Source: Cristatella mucedo
Taxonomy: Eukaryota; Bryozoa; Phylactolaemata; Cristatellidae
Length of the DNA stretch: 64,000 bases
NCBI GenBank assembly: GCA_009760855.2
Contig: WPIO01000012.1
Coordinates: forward strand, 7,249,501-7,313,500
Reading direction: 5' to 3'
How positions within the stretch are numbered: position 1 is the stretch's first letter; every line of letters begins with the position of its first letter. This document shows, in pieces, positions 46,901 to 58,700 of the stretch. The notes under the pieces are model-generated. The model did not search any database. It was not told the DNA's origin and saw only the letters and a program-made list of their open reading frames with translations. Position numbers and translations under genes: made by a program.

Positions 46901-49900
46901 ATCACGGAAAATTTCTGTGTTGCATTATAAAGCTAGGCTGACCTAGTAGTAAGTCCAGCCTAGCTAGTGAGTGGCTTCCTTAGTTACTTGTTGTGTGTGA
47001 TGCCGTGCTGGTTTTGCCGAGTGGTTAGGCTGCTTGCCTCAAACAAGGTCAAGGTGAGCGTATTTGATGGCAGAGGTGGGGGCTCGAGCCCACTGGCATA
47101 CGTGAAGTGCCCGAATAGAGATTAAGTTCTCCTAAAGTGTTATATATGTCCACTTATATTCTGATCGCTTATATTCTATGAAAACTCGCCAATTTTGCAA
47201 TTTCAGTCGGAAACAACAGGTATTATATGGAAATTAGCCATCACCCGTGTAACAGACAACTCCAACTTCGTATTGGAAGGTAGCATGTGTGTGTCCTCTG
47301 ACCTAGTTAGTAAACCTACCCCACTGACTACCAAGCTTAGTCTTTCATTAACGGAGCAAAACCTGTTTACGAGGAAAAATAAACACGCCTTTACAATTAC
47401 ATCGTGTAATTTTATTATAGATATAATCTTATGAAATTTATTTGTCAGCGCCAGGTTTCAAATCAGCGTTGGGTTGAGTTGGGTGTAAGGATCATACAGA
47501 GATGGTGACCATCTTTATATTTATATCAGCTATATAGTAAGCCCCCTCTAAGAATCATAGGCAGACTATGTATGCAAACTAACAAGTTATTTCTCTCCTC
47601 TTTTGGATCACTCGTTATTGCTTTTCCATCGTAGTAGTATTATAAATGTCACAACCGCCATATTTTAAGCATGACGTCAGTGACAGCCGTACTAAGTAAC
47701 AAACCCAGCTTATAATAGGGTTTAATAATAATAATGATAGAGTGCCCTCAGAGAACTCAATCTCTTCCTAGGCACCTTGATAGCTTACTGAAAGCAGGAT
47801 GATAGCCAGTAAGGCTCTTTGTTTCTATACATGAGGCTTTTCATTTATACAGCTACTATACTTTACTTTATCTCCTTTGCCTCGTGAATACCTTTATCAA
47901 AGATTATGCAAAGCCTCTGCTGTTGCAGTTATCCAGTGGTTGCTGGAGCGCTAGATCGGTTAGATGTTTCTGATGTTGCTTAAGGATTAAAGCCGTGGTG
48001 TTTGGGTAACTCAGAATGGCAAGCAGTGACACTTCTAGCAATCTTTGTTGTGTTCAATCGTTATCAAAGTTCCTGGTTGCTCCATTATCCCAGATTTGAC
48101 TATGAGAGGAAACCGTGTTTTGTCGCACAGTTGTTATGTACAACTTGCCTGTGTCATTTGCCTATCACGATCAGTTGCATTTTTCTAATTATCACAATTT
48201 TAGCAGTTATAATTACTAGTGAACCTAGATTTTAAATATATTTTTTTAACCGGACGATTACAGAAAATTCAGGTTGCATATCGATTTCACGTTTATCATC
48301 AGTACTTGGAAGTGTGCGTCCTTTCTCTTCATTTCCCTCTGCACCATCTAATTATATAAAGATTTGTTTTTGAATTATGCACGAGCATCATCAAGCAAGT
48401 TCATGAAATCGAATGGTAAATCTCTCTGCTTCTTCATCGAGCTCTTAATTTGCTATCTCTATTATCTCTCCTCATCCTGCATGAAGCTTGAGAGCTTAGA
48501 AGAAGCTTTCCCATTCTTTAGCCATCTGCACTGAGACTGCTTCCAGAAAGGCCAGAACATCTGCAATGTTTGGACACTGTGTGCAGGCTCTTTTTCATTT
48601 TATAATTGCATTCAATAATAAGGTTAGCTAATTAAACAGCCTAATTTTATATAGTAGCAGAAGAACCTTAAAGACTGTCACCACCCCTTGCAGTGACAAT
48701 AAAGGACAATACAGGATTGGTCACTGCTAGGCTCGAACCCGGGTCGTGAAGAGTGAGCGCCTTACTTTCTGCTTTTGGAGATTAGCTGTTGCTCTTGGAA
48801 GCATTCCTATGTTCAGCCCACGAGGTATACTTTCACTTTCCATGGTGGGGTGGACAGAAAATTAGTGCTCATATAAAACATAGCCAAAGATGACTGTCCG
48901 TGTAACTCCTTTTATGTTTTGAAGCTAGCATATTAGCCAGAAGGGCAGCAAGACTCACTAAGGTAATATAACAGTGAGTGTTAGTGACTGTGGGCATGAT
49001 AGTTTTTAATGGGAATGATTTCAAACTAGGTTGGGGTGTGCCTGCATGGTCACGTACTAGCTGTTGATGCCCACTGTGCGATGATTCAAATAAATCGCAG
49101 GCGAGGAGTTTTTGCCAGGCATTGATGGAAGTAGTGGCTGACTACAAGGCAACGCTGTGTCTGAGTTGTATGCTGTGCTTGATTGTGTTATTATTGATTG
49201 TGTGTGTTAGCTTACCGACCAGCGACTACATTTTAAGACCTGAAGGATTATGCCTTTCCTTTTAAGGCGTAAGTGCTTGTTGGTGCCTTATTCACAAGAT
49301 AGCTTGTCGAATTGCATTGCTGAATATTGGTCAACTCATTGTTGGTGGGCTGATAGCTAAAAGACCGATGGAGGCAGCGTAACATTCAGTTTCAGCCAAT
49401 CCGTGGGTTTGGTGCTCTCTTATACTGAGAAAAAGATGTAGTAGGTTCATGAATCTAAGTTATCCTCAGTGAATCGTCCTAAATGTTCATGTATGCTCTC
49501 TGTTTGCAGGATCCAGCTAAAACGGCTTCACAGCTCAAGCTAGGCTTTCGTGTTGGCAAGAAGTCCAAGAAAAGAAACAAGAGACTCGATCGCGCTCTAC
49601 AGGGTCTAAAGAAAAACTCAAAAAAGAAGAAACCAACTAGCGTCAATTTCTCTGCACTCCATCTGATCCACGATCCTCAGGGTTAGCTGTTTTGGCTACA
49701 GTGCTAGTTGTAGGCTTTCAGTCTAGCAAGACCATCACACTTTAGGTTTTTTTTAATCTTTTATTGCTGTTGATACATGCAGGCTTTGCCGAGAAGCTCT
49801 TCAAGCACCTGCAGAGCCTAAACGAAAGAGAAGAGGTGAAGTTGATGTTCATCAATCTCATATCTCGGCTCATCGGTGTGCATCAGGTACAATAGTTTCA

Positions 49901-52900
49901 TTCTCTAGCTACTGTTCTGCTGTTCAGCAATTTAGATGCTGCTGTGTCATGGTGGGAGTAGTGCATCTGGGAGTCCTGAGATGTAGCAGTAGTTGCTGCA
50001 TCGAAATTCACCCATAATCGTTTGTTTCGAACTCGGTGCATAGCTATTTTGTTGCCTGCCACTTCCGTATCATGCATCCTTCCATCTTGTCATCGTTTTC
50101 CTTCTACTGCCATATATTTGTCTCAGAGATAGTTCTGTAATTGCTTTAAATGTTTGTGCATTCACACACACGTTATGGCGTGACCCGGGCACACATTTCT
50201 GACAGCTACATATCCCGATCATATAGCCATATCCTGATTTAGGACAGCTGCTGCCTGTCCGATGCCACGATCCTCGGCCTCCTGCTAGTTTTTTTTTAGT
50301 TAATACAGATGCCCCAGTTTGGCCCAAAAGTTAAGTTGCACGCCTTTGATGAACGAAGTGTAGATGGATGCATTTGATGACCCAGATCGTGGCCTTACGC
50401 CCTGTGGCATAAATGAAACGCCTGCAAAGAGATTAGGTTCTCTTAAGGCGCCATACAAATGAGTTATATTTTTATTTATTTTATTAGTTAAGACAGAAGC
50501 TTTCTGGCCTCGGATAGTTGTATTACTGTTCTCTATGTGGTCATGGGGAATGAAACTGAACGAATGAGTACTTGTCAACTCTGTACTATTATGCTGCATT
50601 AGCTAGTGTGTCTGGTTAACTCGGTTCTCGGCATGGCAGCTCTTAGCAGATCCGTGTCATCCCCTATAGTTGTTCTCCGTCATGTGCTGGTGCTGAAAGT
50701 GATTTTTTGCTAGTGCCATCTATATCTCTTTAGCCCAGGGGAAGTGACCCTCAATTTGCAGGCTGAGTGGTTTGCTTGAGTTATTGCTTGATGAAGTCCT
50801 TAGCAGGATTTAAAGTAGAAAAAGTGAAGGCATGATGAAAGTTTTGTTCTTAATACCTCTATATATTGACGGCACCAGTCAAACCACTATTAGTGCATGC
50901 AGTATATCGGGGGATCTGCGACCGGTATGTATGTACACTGCAACGTTTAAAGTCAGCCACAAACGATTGGTCTGGCTTGCCACCTTTTTTTCTACCTGGG
51001 GGCTAGAGAAGTTTACTAAGTGCCATCTTGTACTTGGACAAGTACTAAATGCTACGATATTTGTCTAGTCAGTCACCTAGCTATTGCTGGCTTTATACCA
51101 GTGAAATGTGAATAATGGTGCTGTAGGTATGTGCTTATTGCTCTACTCTGTCATGACAGTTGGAAGGCAGTACGAAACAAATGTTGCTGGTGACTATTAG
51201 TTTGAGCAGCACTTTATTAGTCATGCTGCAAAGCTCAGGTCTTGTTAGGTTAAACCACTGTACAGTGCAAGTTTTTAAACCCATAACATGCAAGAGTCAT
51301 GCATGATAAGATCGTTGTTCGTGGGTTGTAAAAATGGTCCATATTCATGCCATTCTCTGCATGCTGCTTTTCCTGACTAAAGCATCGCCTATTCTGCAAA
51401 CGTTACTTTGCTGTCCTGCTTATGACAAGTCATTTTACTGCTTGTCACATCCTCGTGTATGCAGCTTTTGTACTAGCTGGTGTGTTGTCATTGCCCTTTC
51501 TCAGAAATGGTACCTGTTTTTTATTTTAAGTGTAGGTTTACTGGAAGTTGTATGACGCCTAGCTGTAAGGCACAACTTCACAATAGGCTCAAAATAAGTT
51601 CATTAGTACCTTGAGAGTGCTAGTACTCCTCAGGCTCATGCACATCCTTATAATTAGACCACTAACGGCAAGGCTTAGCTGTCTATCGGCTGCCTAGATT
51701 CAAAGCAACTCTGCTTGTATACACTTTCATTATTGTCGTTCTGGCAAGACAGCACCATTGAACAAGCGTTTCCTTCATTCTTTTGCTCTGTCCTGCCTCT
51801 CTTAAGTACTTCCCAATCATGCTTCTCATGGCTCACGGCACTTAACTGTAAATTTAATTAACCACAAATCCTCTGGAGACCCGAGCCTTCAGTTCGTGTG
51901 CTCCCAAGCCTTTTAACTCAAGCCTTTTAACTTTTAAGTCTGGACTGACAGCACGATGTTTTCTTACTTGACGACATTTAAAAAAGAAGCAAAAACCGTT
52001 TGTTTCTTGCTGCATTTGATCCGTATGTGTGAACTGATCTGTGTGTGTGCTTGTGCATGCTGACACTCAGATGTTAGTGCTTACCAATTGATACGGCTCT
52101 TTTCCGGCATATATACAGTGGCTAGCAAGAGATTTAGTTGTCAGAGGGTACAGTGCAAATAACATTTTTTTAACAATATTATTACCATTCAAAAATTCTG
52201 TGGTCTCAATTCCCATGGTGCAACTTGTACAATTATCTGTGAGTGTCGTACGTTTGTACGCATTATCTAAAGGTTCTTGGCTAATCAAGATGTGTGTGGC
52301 CCGAATAGTTCATAAGATAGCACATTGATCTGGGAAGTGCAGTAGGCTATCCGGGTGTTTCCATAAATAAAAAATAATAATAACTTAATATTTGTATATG
52401 CCGGAATGCAAAATCCAAACTGCAAATGACTTTTTGAATCGTAATTGTATGTCGACATCACTTAAAGACACTTATCATATTGAATGTGCAGGCCAAGTGT
52501 AACTCCTGTAGCATTCAACAGTGCTGTAGTCGTCATTAGACCGTTCATTGAAGCTTGCAGATGGGGCTACTGTCTTTAGCCTTAGATAGTCACACATTTT
52601 TTGCAGCTTACTGCAGCGGTGCTTAACCGTGCTATGCTGGTGGAGGTAGATTGTAGCTCGCTCGAGCTCACTTGAGTGCTATAGTTTCAGCAGAGGTAGA
52701 GCTTGATGCTTAGTCTTTTTTTACAGCTAATGTTGATAAACTTCTATCCTTACATCGAGCGCTTCTTGCAACCGCGCCAACGTGAGGTCACGAAAATTCT
52801 TCAGTATGCTGCACAGGCCAGCCATGACCTGGTCCCACCGGAGGTATGGCTGATTGTTGTAGCTTTGTAGCCATTTAGAGTGCCACGTGTCATTGGTTGA

Positions 52901-55730
52901 ATGTACTGTTGATCTGTTCCATATCGTTAACATATTGTGCTACAGAAAAACTGCTGCTATTTTGTCTTGGTAGGTAATTGAGTCAGTACTGATGACCATT
53001 GCTAACAATTTTATTACTGAAAGAAATTCTGGAGAAGTTATGGCTGTTGGTCTCAATGCTGTCCGTGAGATTGCAGCCAGATGTCCACTTGCCATGAAAG
53101 AGGATCTTCTGCGAGACCTTGTCCAGTATAAGACCCATAAAGATAAAAGTAAGCACCACCTGGTTTAAGTAGCCAGGTGGCCAGCCCACAAGAGAATGAA
53201 TATGCTAGCTTGTGCATGCACTCCATACCCACCCAAAATATTGATAATGCTTTTAGTTAGTATAATTATTTCATCTTGAGTGCATTTTCACTGCCTTGCC
53301 TGAGTTGTAGCCTACGTGTTGGCTTGCACTATTTCATTACGAATTGATCAAACGAATTAAATGCATTTGAATAGCTGTACTAATGACTTAAACACCAGTT
53401 CTCTTTAGCTGCTTGGCCCAGCCATAAGATTAGTATTTCTGTTACTTAAATAAATCCAAATCATATTTGTGTGAGCTAAAAACTTGTCATGCTTTGCTAA
53501 GATCGTAGCTGTTTTGTTTACACTGTGTATGGTCAGCTACTAAGGCTGTGTAGTTTTTGGCATTAGCCACCTTTCTGCCCAATCACAATTGTATGTACTC
53601 GCTTGAGCTTGCCTTTGTGTTGTCTGAGAGTGAATCTGCTGTGTAACCTTTCGGCTGCTTTTGACACTAGAGCCCACGAAATCGTGCAGGGACTAAGGAG
53701 TCTTAGGCTGGGCGTTGAACTCTGGTTTCCAGCAGGAAATTATTAGCACGTTTCTTTTGCTGAGCTTCTTTTGCAAGGGGCACACAGGGGTAAGCCCTGG
53801 GATTGCTTATATCTGCCAACGGGTATGTAAAGTGCCTAGAAAGAGATTAGGTTATCAGTGAGCACAATAGAAATGTATTATGATTACTAACGGCTCTACT
53901 CGTCGGGATCCTTGTGGACGGTTTGCAGTTCCACTGTTATGCAGCCGGCACCTATACAGACATCTAAATTTTAGCCATGCAAGCTACTTCTGCTAAAACA
54001 TAATCAAGAATCCGGAATCCTGCTCGAGTCGGGATAATATTCTTAAGCTCATTGATGGTACGGCAGAGCTTCTTTTAAATGTCAGGAAAACCTTAAGCTA
54101 CCGTTAAGGGTTTTTTCATAACAGGTTAGTGGGTCAACGGTATAGCCCTTGGATTCAGCGCACAGTCACCGGGTTGTTATTGATTGAAAGCTCAACTTTC
54201 TGGTGCATTTCCAGCTGCTTGCAAAGTAAAGTCCAGATAAGAACCTGCTTACACTGGGCGACGATGGAGCAATATGCTAACATGGTATCGGGTGCAATGC
54301 AAATTTACTTCCATTAATCGTTCTTGACTCTGTTGGGCACTCGCCATGGCCATATGCTGCTGGCGATGACACCTTGTTTGGTGTGGTAATTGTCGGTGCA
54401 GTAAGTGCAGTTGAGCTGTAAGCCTAGATTTGGTCATTGTTTTGTTTTTTCTTTTAACGACAGGTATCTATATGGCAAGTCGCTCGCTTGTGCAACTGTT
54501 CAGGCAGATTCAGCCGAATCTGCTGCACAAGAGAGACAGGGTGAGTATGTCTCCTGTGATTAGCATCGATGTCTGTGCTCTCTGAGGACCCAGAGATCCT
54601 TTTATCTACCAAGTGTATTTAGTTGACCTTTATTGTAAGTCTACCCAACTTGAAAAGAGCTAGCTATGGTCACTACGTGCAATGACCTCGTTTCTTTTAA
54701 ACCTCAGCTAAAGACACGTGAAGTGGAAGCAGCGTGTGTTGTTATGCTAGTATTATTGCATCAGTTCCGGTCAGCTTAACCCCAGCCCAAGTGAACATGT
54801 ATTGTTTTGTTCCAGTGAGCTTTGCATTTTTTTCAGGACAGTGGTAACTTTAAAAATTTGCTCATTTTCAGTGATAACTGACACATTCTCGTTTACTTCA
54901 TAGTTAGTCAAAAGGAACTACAAATGATACAAAATTAGCGTATATATGTACCGAAGTTTAACAAAAGTGACTGCAGGAGATTTAGAAGTGATTAGGTTTT
55001 CGAGATGTTTGATTAACTGTAAATCGCTTTGACCAATCAGCCCCCACATGTTGCCTCTCGTCCTGTTCTCGTTATACTGTTCCGGGTTTTGGCATATAAC
55101 TCTAGTTAATCCTAGTGAAAGTGCACACCTTGATCCTCCGAGTAGTCCACCCTGCTGTATTCTTGAATTTATCCAGATTTGCATTCAGGGAATGGGCTTA
55201 GTCCTTCACCGTAGTCTCAACCAGCTTTACAGTTTTCTGTCTTGTGATTGCCCAGGAAGCCTCAAACCTACTGCAACAAAGCTATTCCGAGCAACTTTTT
55301 ATCCTTACATGTGAGCTTCCTGGGGAATTAATTGCACTAAATCTTAATTTGTGGTCCCACAAAGACACTGCCTTTGATCTTTGCCTCAAATAGTTCAGGG
55401 TAGAAGTTTCTATGGTAAAGCTTTCCGGCTCCTCATCTAGAGTTAGAACAGATAGTTTATCGTGAGGCCCAATTTGATATGACGTTGGTGGCACCAGTAA
55501 CTTTCAAAGTGCCACCAATGGCTTCCACGTGACATTGTTGTTCACTAATTTAAAACTCAGTCTGCCAGTCCTGCCTATATCAGTGCACATGACGGTACCT
55601 TCTCTACTAGGGAGAAAGTTGGCTAACAAGCTTGTTAAAATCCCTACAGGCGAATAATAATACCTATCAGGAATGCCACCGTTTTGAAGTCTCCGAAGAA
55701 CTCCCAGCAGAACTCATCATACCTCAATTG

Positions 55731-55761
<31 letters not shown>

Positions 55762-58700
55762 TCTCACACTTGCTAGATTGCTCTCAGATAACTTAGTCTC
55801 TTTCTAGGCGCTTTACATTGGCTGCAAAGGAAACAGGATCAGATGGTTAGTGGAAGCATACTCGATAAACAACAAGAATAACATGGTTAGGGGGAGACAT
55901 GCACAGGGTCAGCATGCAAGTGTTTCCGTTTCGATGTAACAAGAAAGCCAACTCTCAGAAAAATTTGAGAGTGAGTTCATTTACTACTTGGCGTTTACTT
56001 TTGACCATATGAATAAGGTGATGGTTGCAGTTCTAGGCCACATTGATGCCGAGGGAAGACTGGGGTTTTACAGTCCCAGCTGCCACTGTGGAAAAAGAAG
56101 CAGCGGTGCAAATTTTCTGATTTAAAGGGAGGTGCTTCTGCAGGATAGAATCACGAGTGACACCAGAAGCAGCTGTGCAAATTTTCTGATTTAAAGGGAG
56201 GTGCTTCTGCAGGATAGAATCACAAGTCCCACCAATTTATCTGAATGCAGAATTCTGCATGACAAGCAAGGTGCCATGCTGAGACTAGCATGCAAAACCA
56301 TACAAGAATACACTAACGGCACTAATCAGTAGGACCCCTGATAGTAACTTGCACTCAATCATGCACAAGTAAGCGAAACGCATATGAAACTGAGCGTGCT
56401 GTATAAAACTATGTCGCTTTTACCCTTAAGTCGTTAGTAACACAACCACATAAAAAGACAATTCACTCGGTCAGAGTAAAGGCTTTGTGGAACACATATT
56501 TTTTAATTCGTGCTCATATTTAGAATGTGTAGCTGCTTATTTTTAAGTTTTTTTTAAATAACTTTATATGGTAGAACCGAGGATGAATAGTTGTCTAAAT
56601 GCTGGTCCCGTTGGGATTATTAATCAGAAAGTGACCTGGTAATTGTTATATCAGTGGGAATAGACTGCCAAATAGTCAAGTAGGTAAATCCTACTACCTG
56701 TCCTGCAGCTTTTGATGACTTCAGGCTTGCTATAATGTAAACCAACAACCCTGCATGCAATATTTGGTAAATACCTGCAGTGCCAAATCAGGGTTCTTTT
56801 TATCCTCATACTACTATCTAGTTTACTTTCGAAAGCGGTCAAAATATTGCCTAGAAGACTCAGATGATGATGACAATACCACTAGCAATTTGTATTAATG
56901 TCATTGGAAGAAAAGGTTTTGGTGGCACCTTTCAGTGCCTCACTCTGCCCCATTCACCTCTGCTCACTGCAGTCGAGATTGGGAGGAAGAAATTGTGCTT
57001 TTATTGTTTTGTTTTATATGTGGCTGACTTCTGCTTAATTGCAATATGATTGCTGTCTTGTAGGGCAGGCCAACGCTTGGAGATAATGAGATCGCACCGA
57101 CTGACGAGCTTCAGTATTCAGCACTCAAAGCACGTGATTATGTCCCCGGAGCAGAAGTTTTGGCAACTGAAGAGGCAAATGCCAATGGTGAGTGCTCCGA
57201 AATTTTTTAGTTTTCTTTTGTAGATTTTACAGATGCCACCATATTGGGTCACTGTGCTGTAACTGCTGTCAGGCATAGTGACTAGCATCTCATGTCGTTA
57301 TAGCATCAGTCGTCAACGATGGATGGGAATCAGCAAGCAGTGAGGAAGAGGATGACGATGAAGAAGGAGATTGGATTGACGTATCTCACTCTTCCGACGA
57401 AGAGCCGGCTGAAGCTGTCACACCTGGGCAGGCACGTTCATACTGTTGTCTACTAGGGAGGACAGTGTGTGTGTGTGTGTGCGCATGCGCGCGTGTGTAC
57501 ATGCCAACCTACCTGCCTGTATTCAATGCAATCACCTCGACCATTATAGGTGTAGTGTATGTCTTGTTTGGGTTTGTGCTGATTGCATGTCCAGGTAAGC
57601 AGTACTTTGGAGCTTGAGCCTTGGGCTGCCCATTGAGCCTGATATCGCTTAATGAGCTCGGCAGAGCGTGTAGACATTTGGCTGATTCACCGGTACAGAC
57701 ACCAGGAAGTTACTCGAGAGTAATCAGATTAGTTGACCCAGATTCCCGAAATGTGATAAGCTGTACGGTTTCAGGAGGATACCAGTCAACACTTTGGCTT
57801 GCCTCTTCAATTTTGTTGGTGAATTGGCAGAGCAGTGAATAAATATAAATGGCTGTGTTCTGCCATTATTACTGCCATTGGCCTGGCAATAGTAACTTAG
57901 TTGCCGATAAGGTCACAGTAGGTCAGCGGTACTGACTTCTTATGAGAAAATCTGGAGTTACAGAATTTGGAAAGCCCAACCTTCCAAATTGGCTCTGTCA
58001 GCATATCTCCCATAGCCTCTGCAGTCAATCTGTTTGTCCTGTTCTAAAATGACTTATCTAGATAGACCTCTTAGCTGCACTGTAAGTCTGCCTACTTTCA
58101 TATTAATAAAAATAATAAATCATTTGTGTAGCACCTTGTGAGAGCTAAATCTGTATCTGGGTGCTTTACATGTGGTTTTAAACAAGCACTAACCAATGTT
58201 GATGACATGCTGAAGCACTCAAGTTTCATGCTTCGACCAGCATGCAAAAGCACAAGAAGGCACTAGGAGCCGCTGGTTAGTAAGACTCTTGGTTAGTACC
58301 ATGCTCATAAGGTCGTAAAGCACACTGAAGCAAAAAAAAAGTTCAGTTGGCTTCAGGGAAATCTGAGTGGAATAGATGTGTCTTTAGCTTACTCTTATAT
58401 GATTAAACGTCGGTGCAGGTCTGGAAGCAAATTCCAGACTTTCGTTGCATGCGAACTGAAGGCCTGATTAGCCAACGGTGAGACGTCTGGTGGCCGAGGA
58501 GATGATTGATAGGGAGCCAGGGAAGCTTCGACAAGCAGTATGATGTGGCAGCTGACGACAGATCTAACGAACTACTGAGTTTGGCACTAGTTGCAGTAGA
58601 CTAAAGGCACAGGCCAGGAGTCATGAAAAAAGGGAATTCTAGTAAAAACAGAGCGATGTCATAAGTGCTTCAAGTTGTTTAATCTGTTTAATATTGCAAA

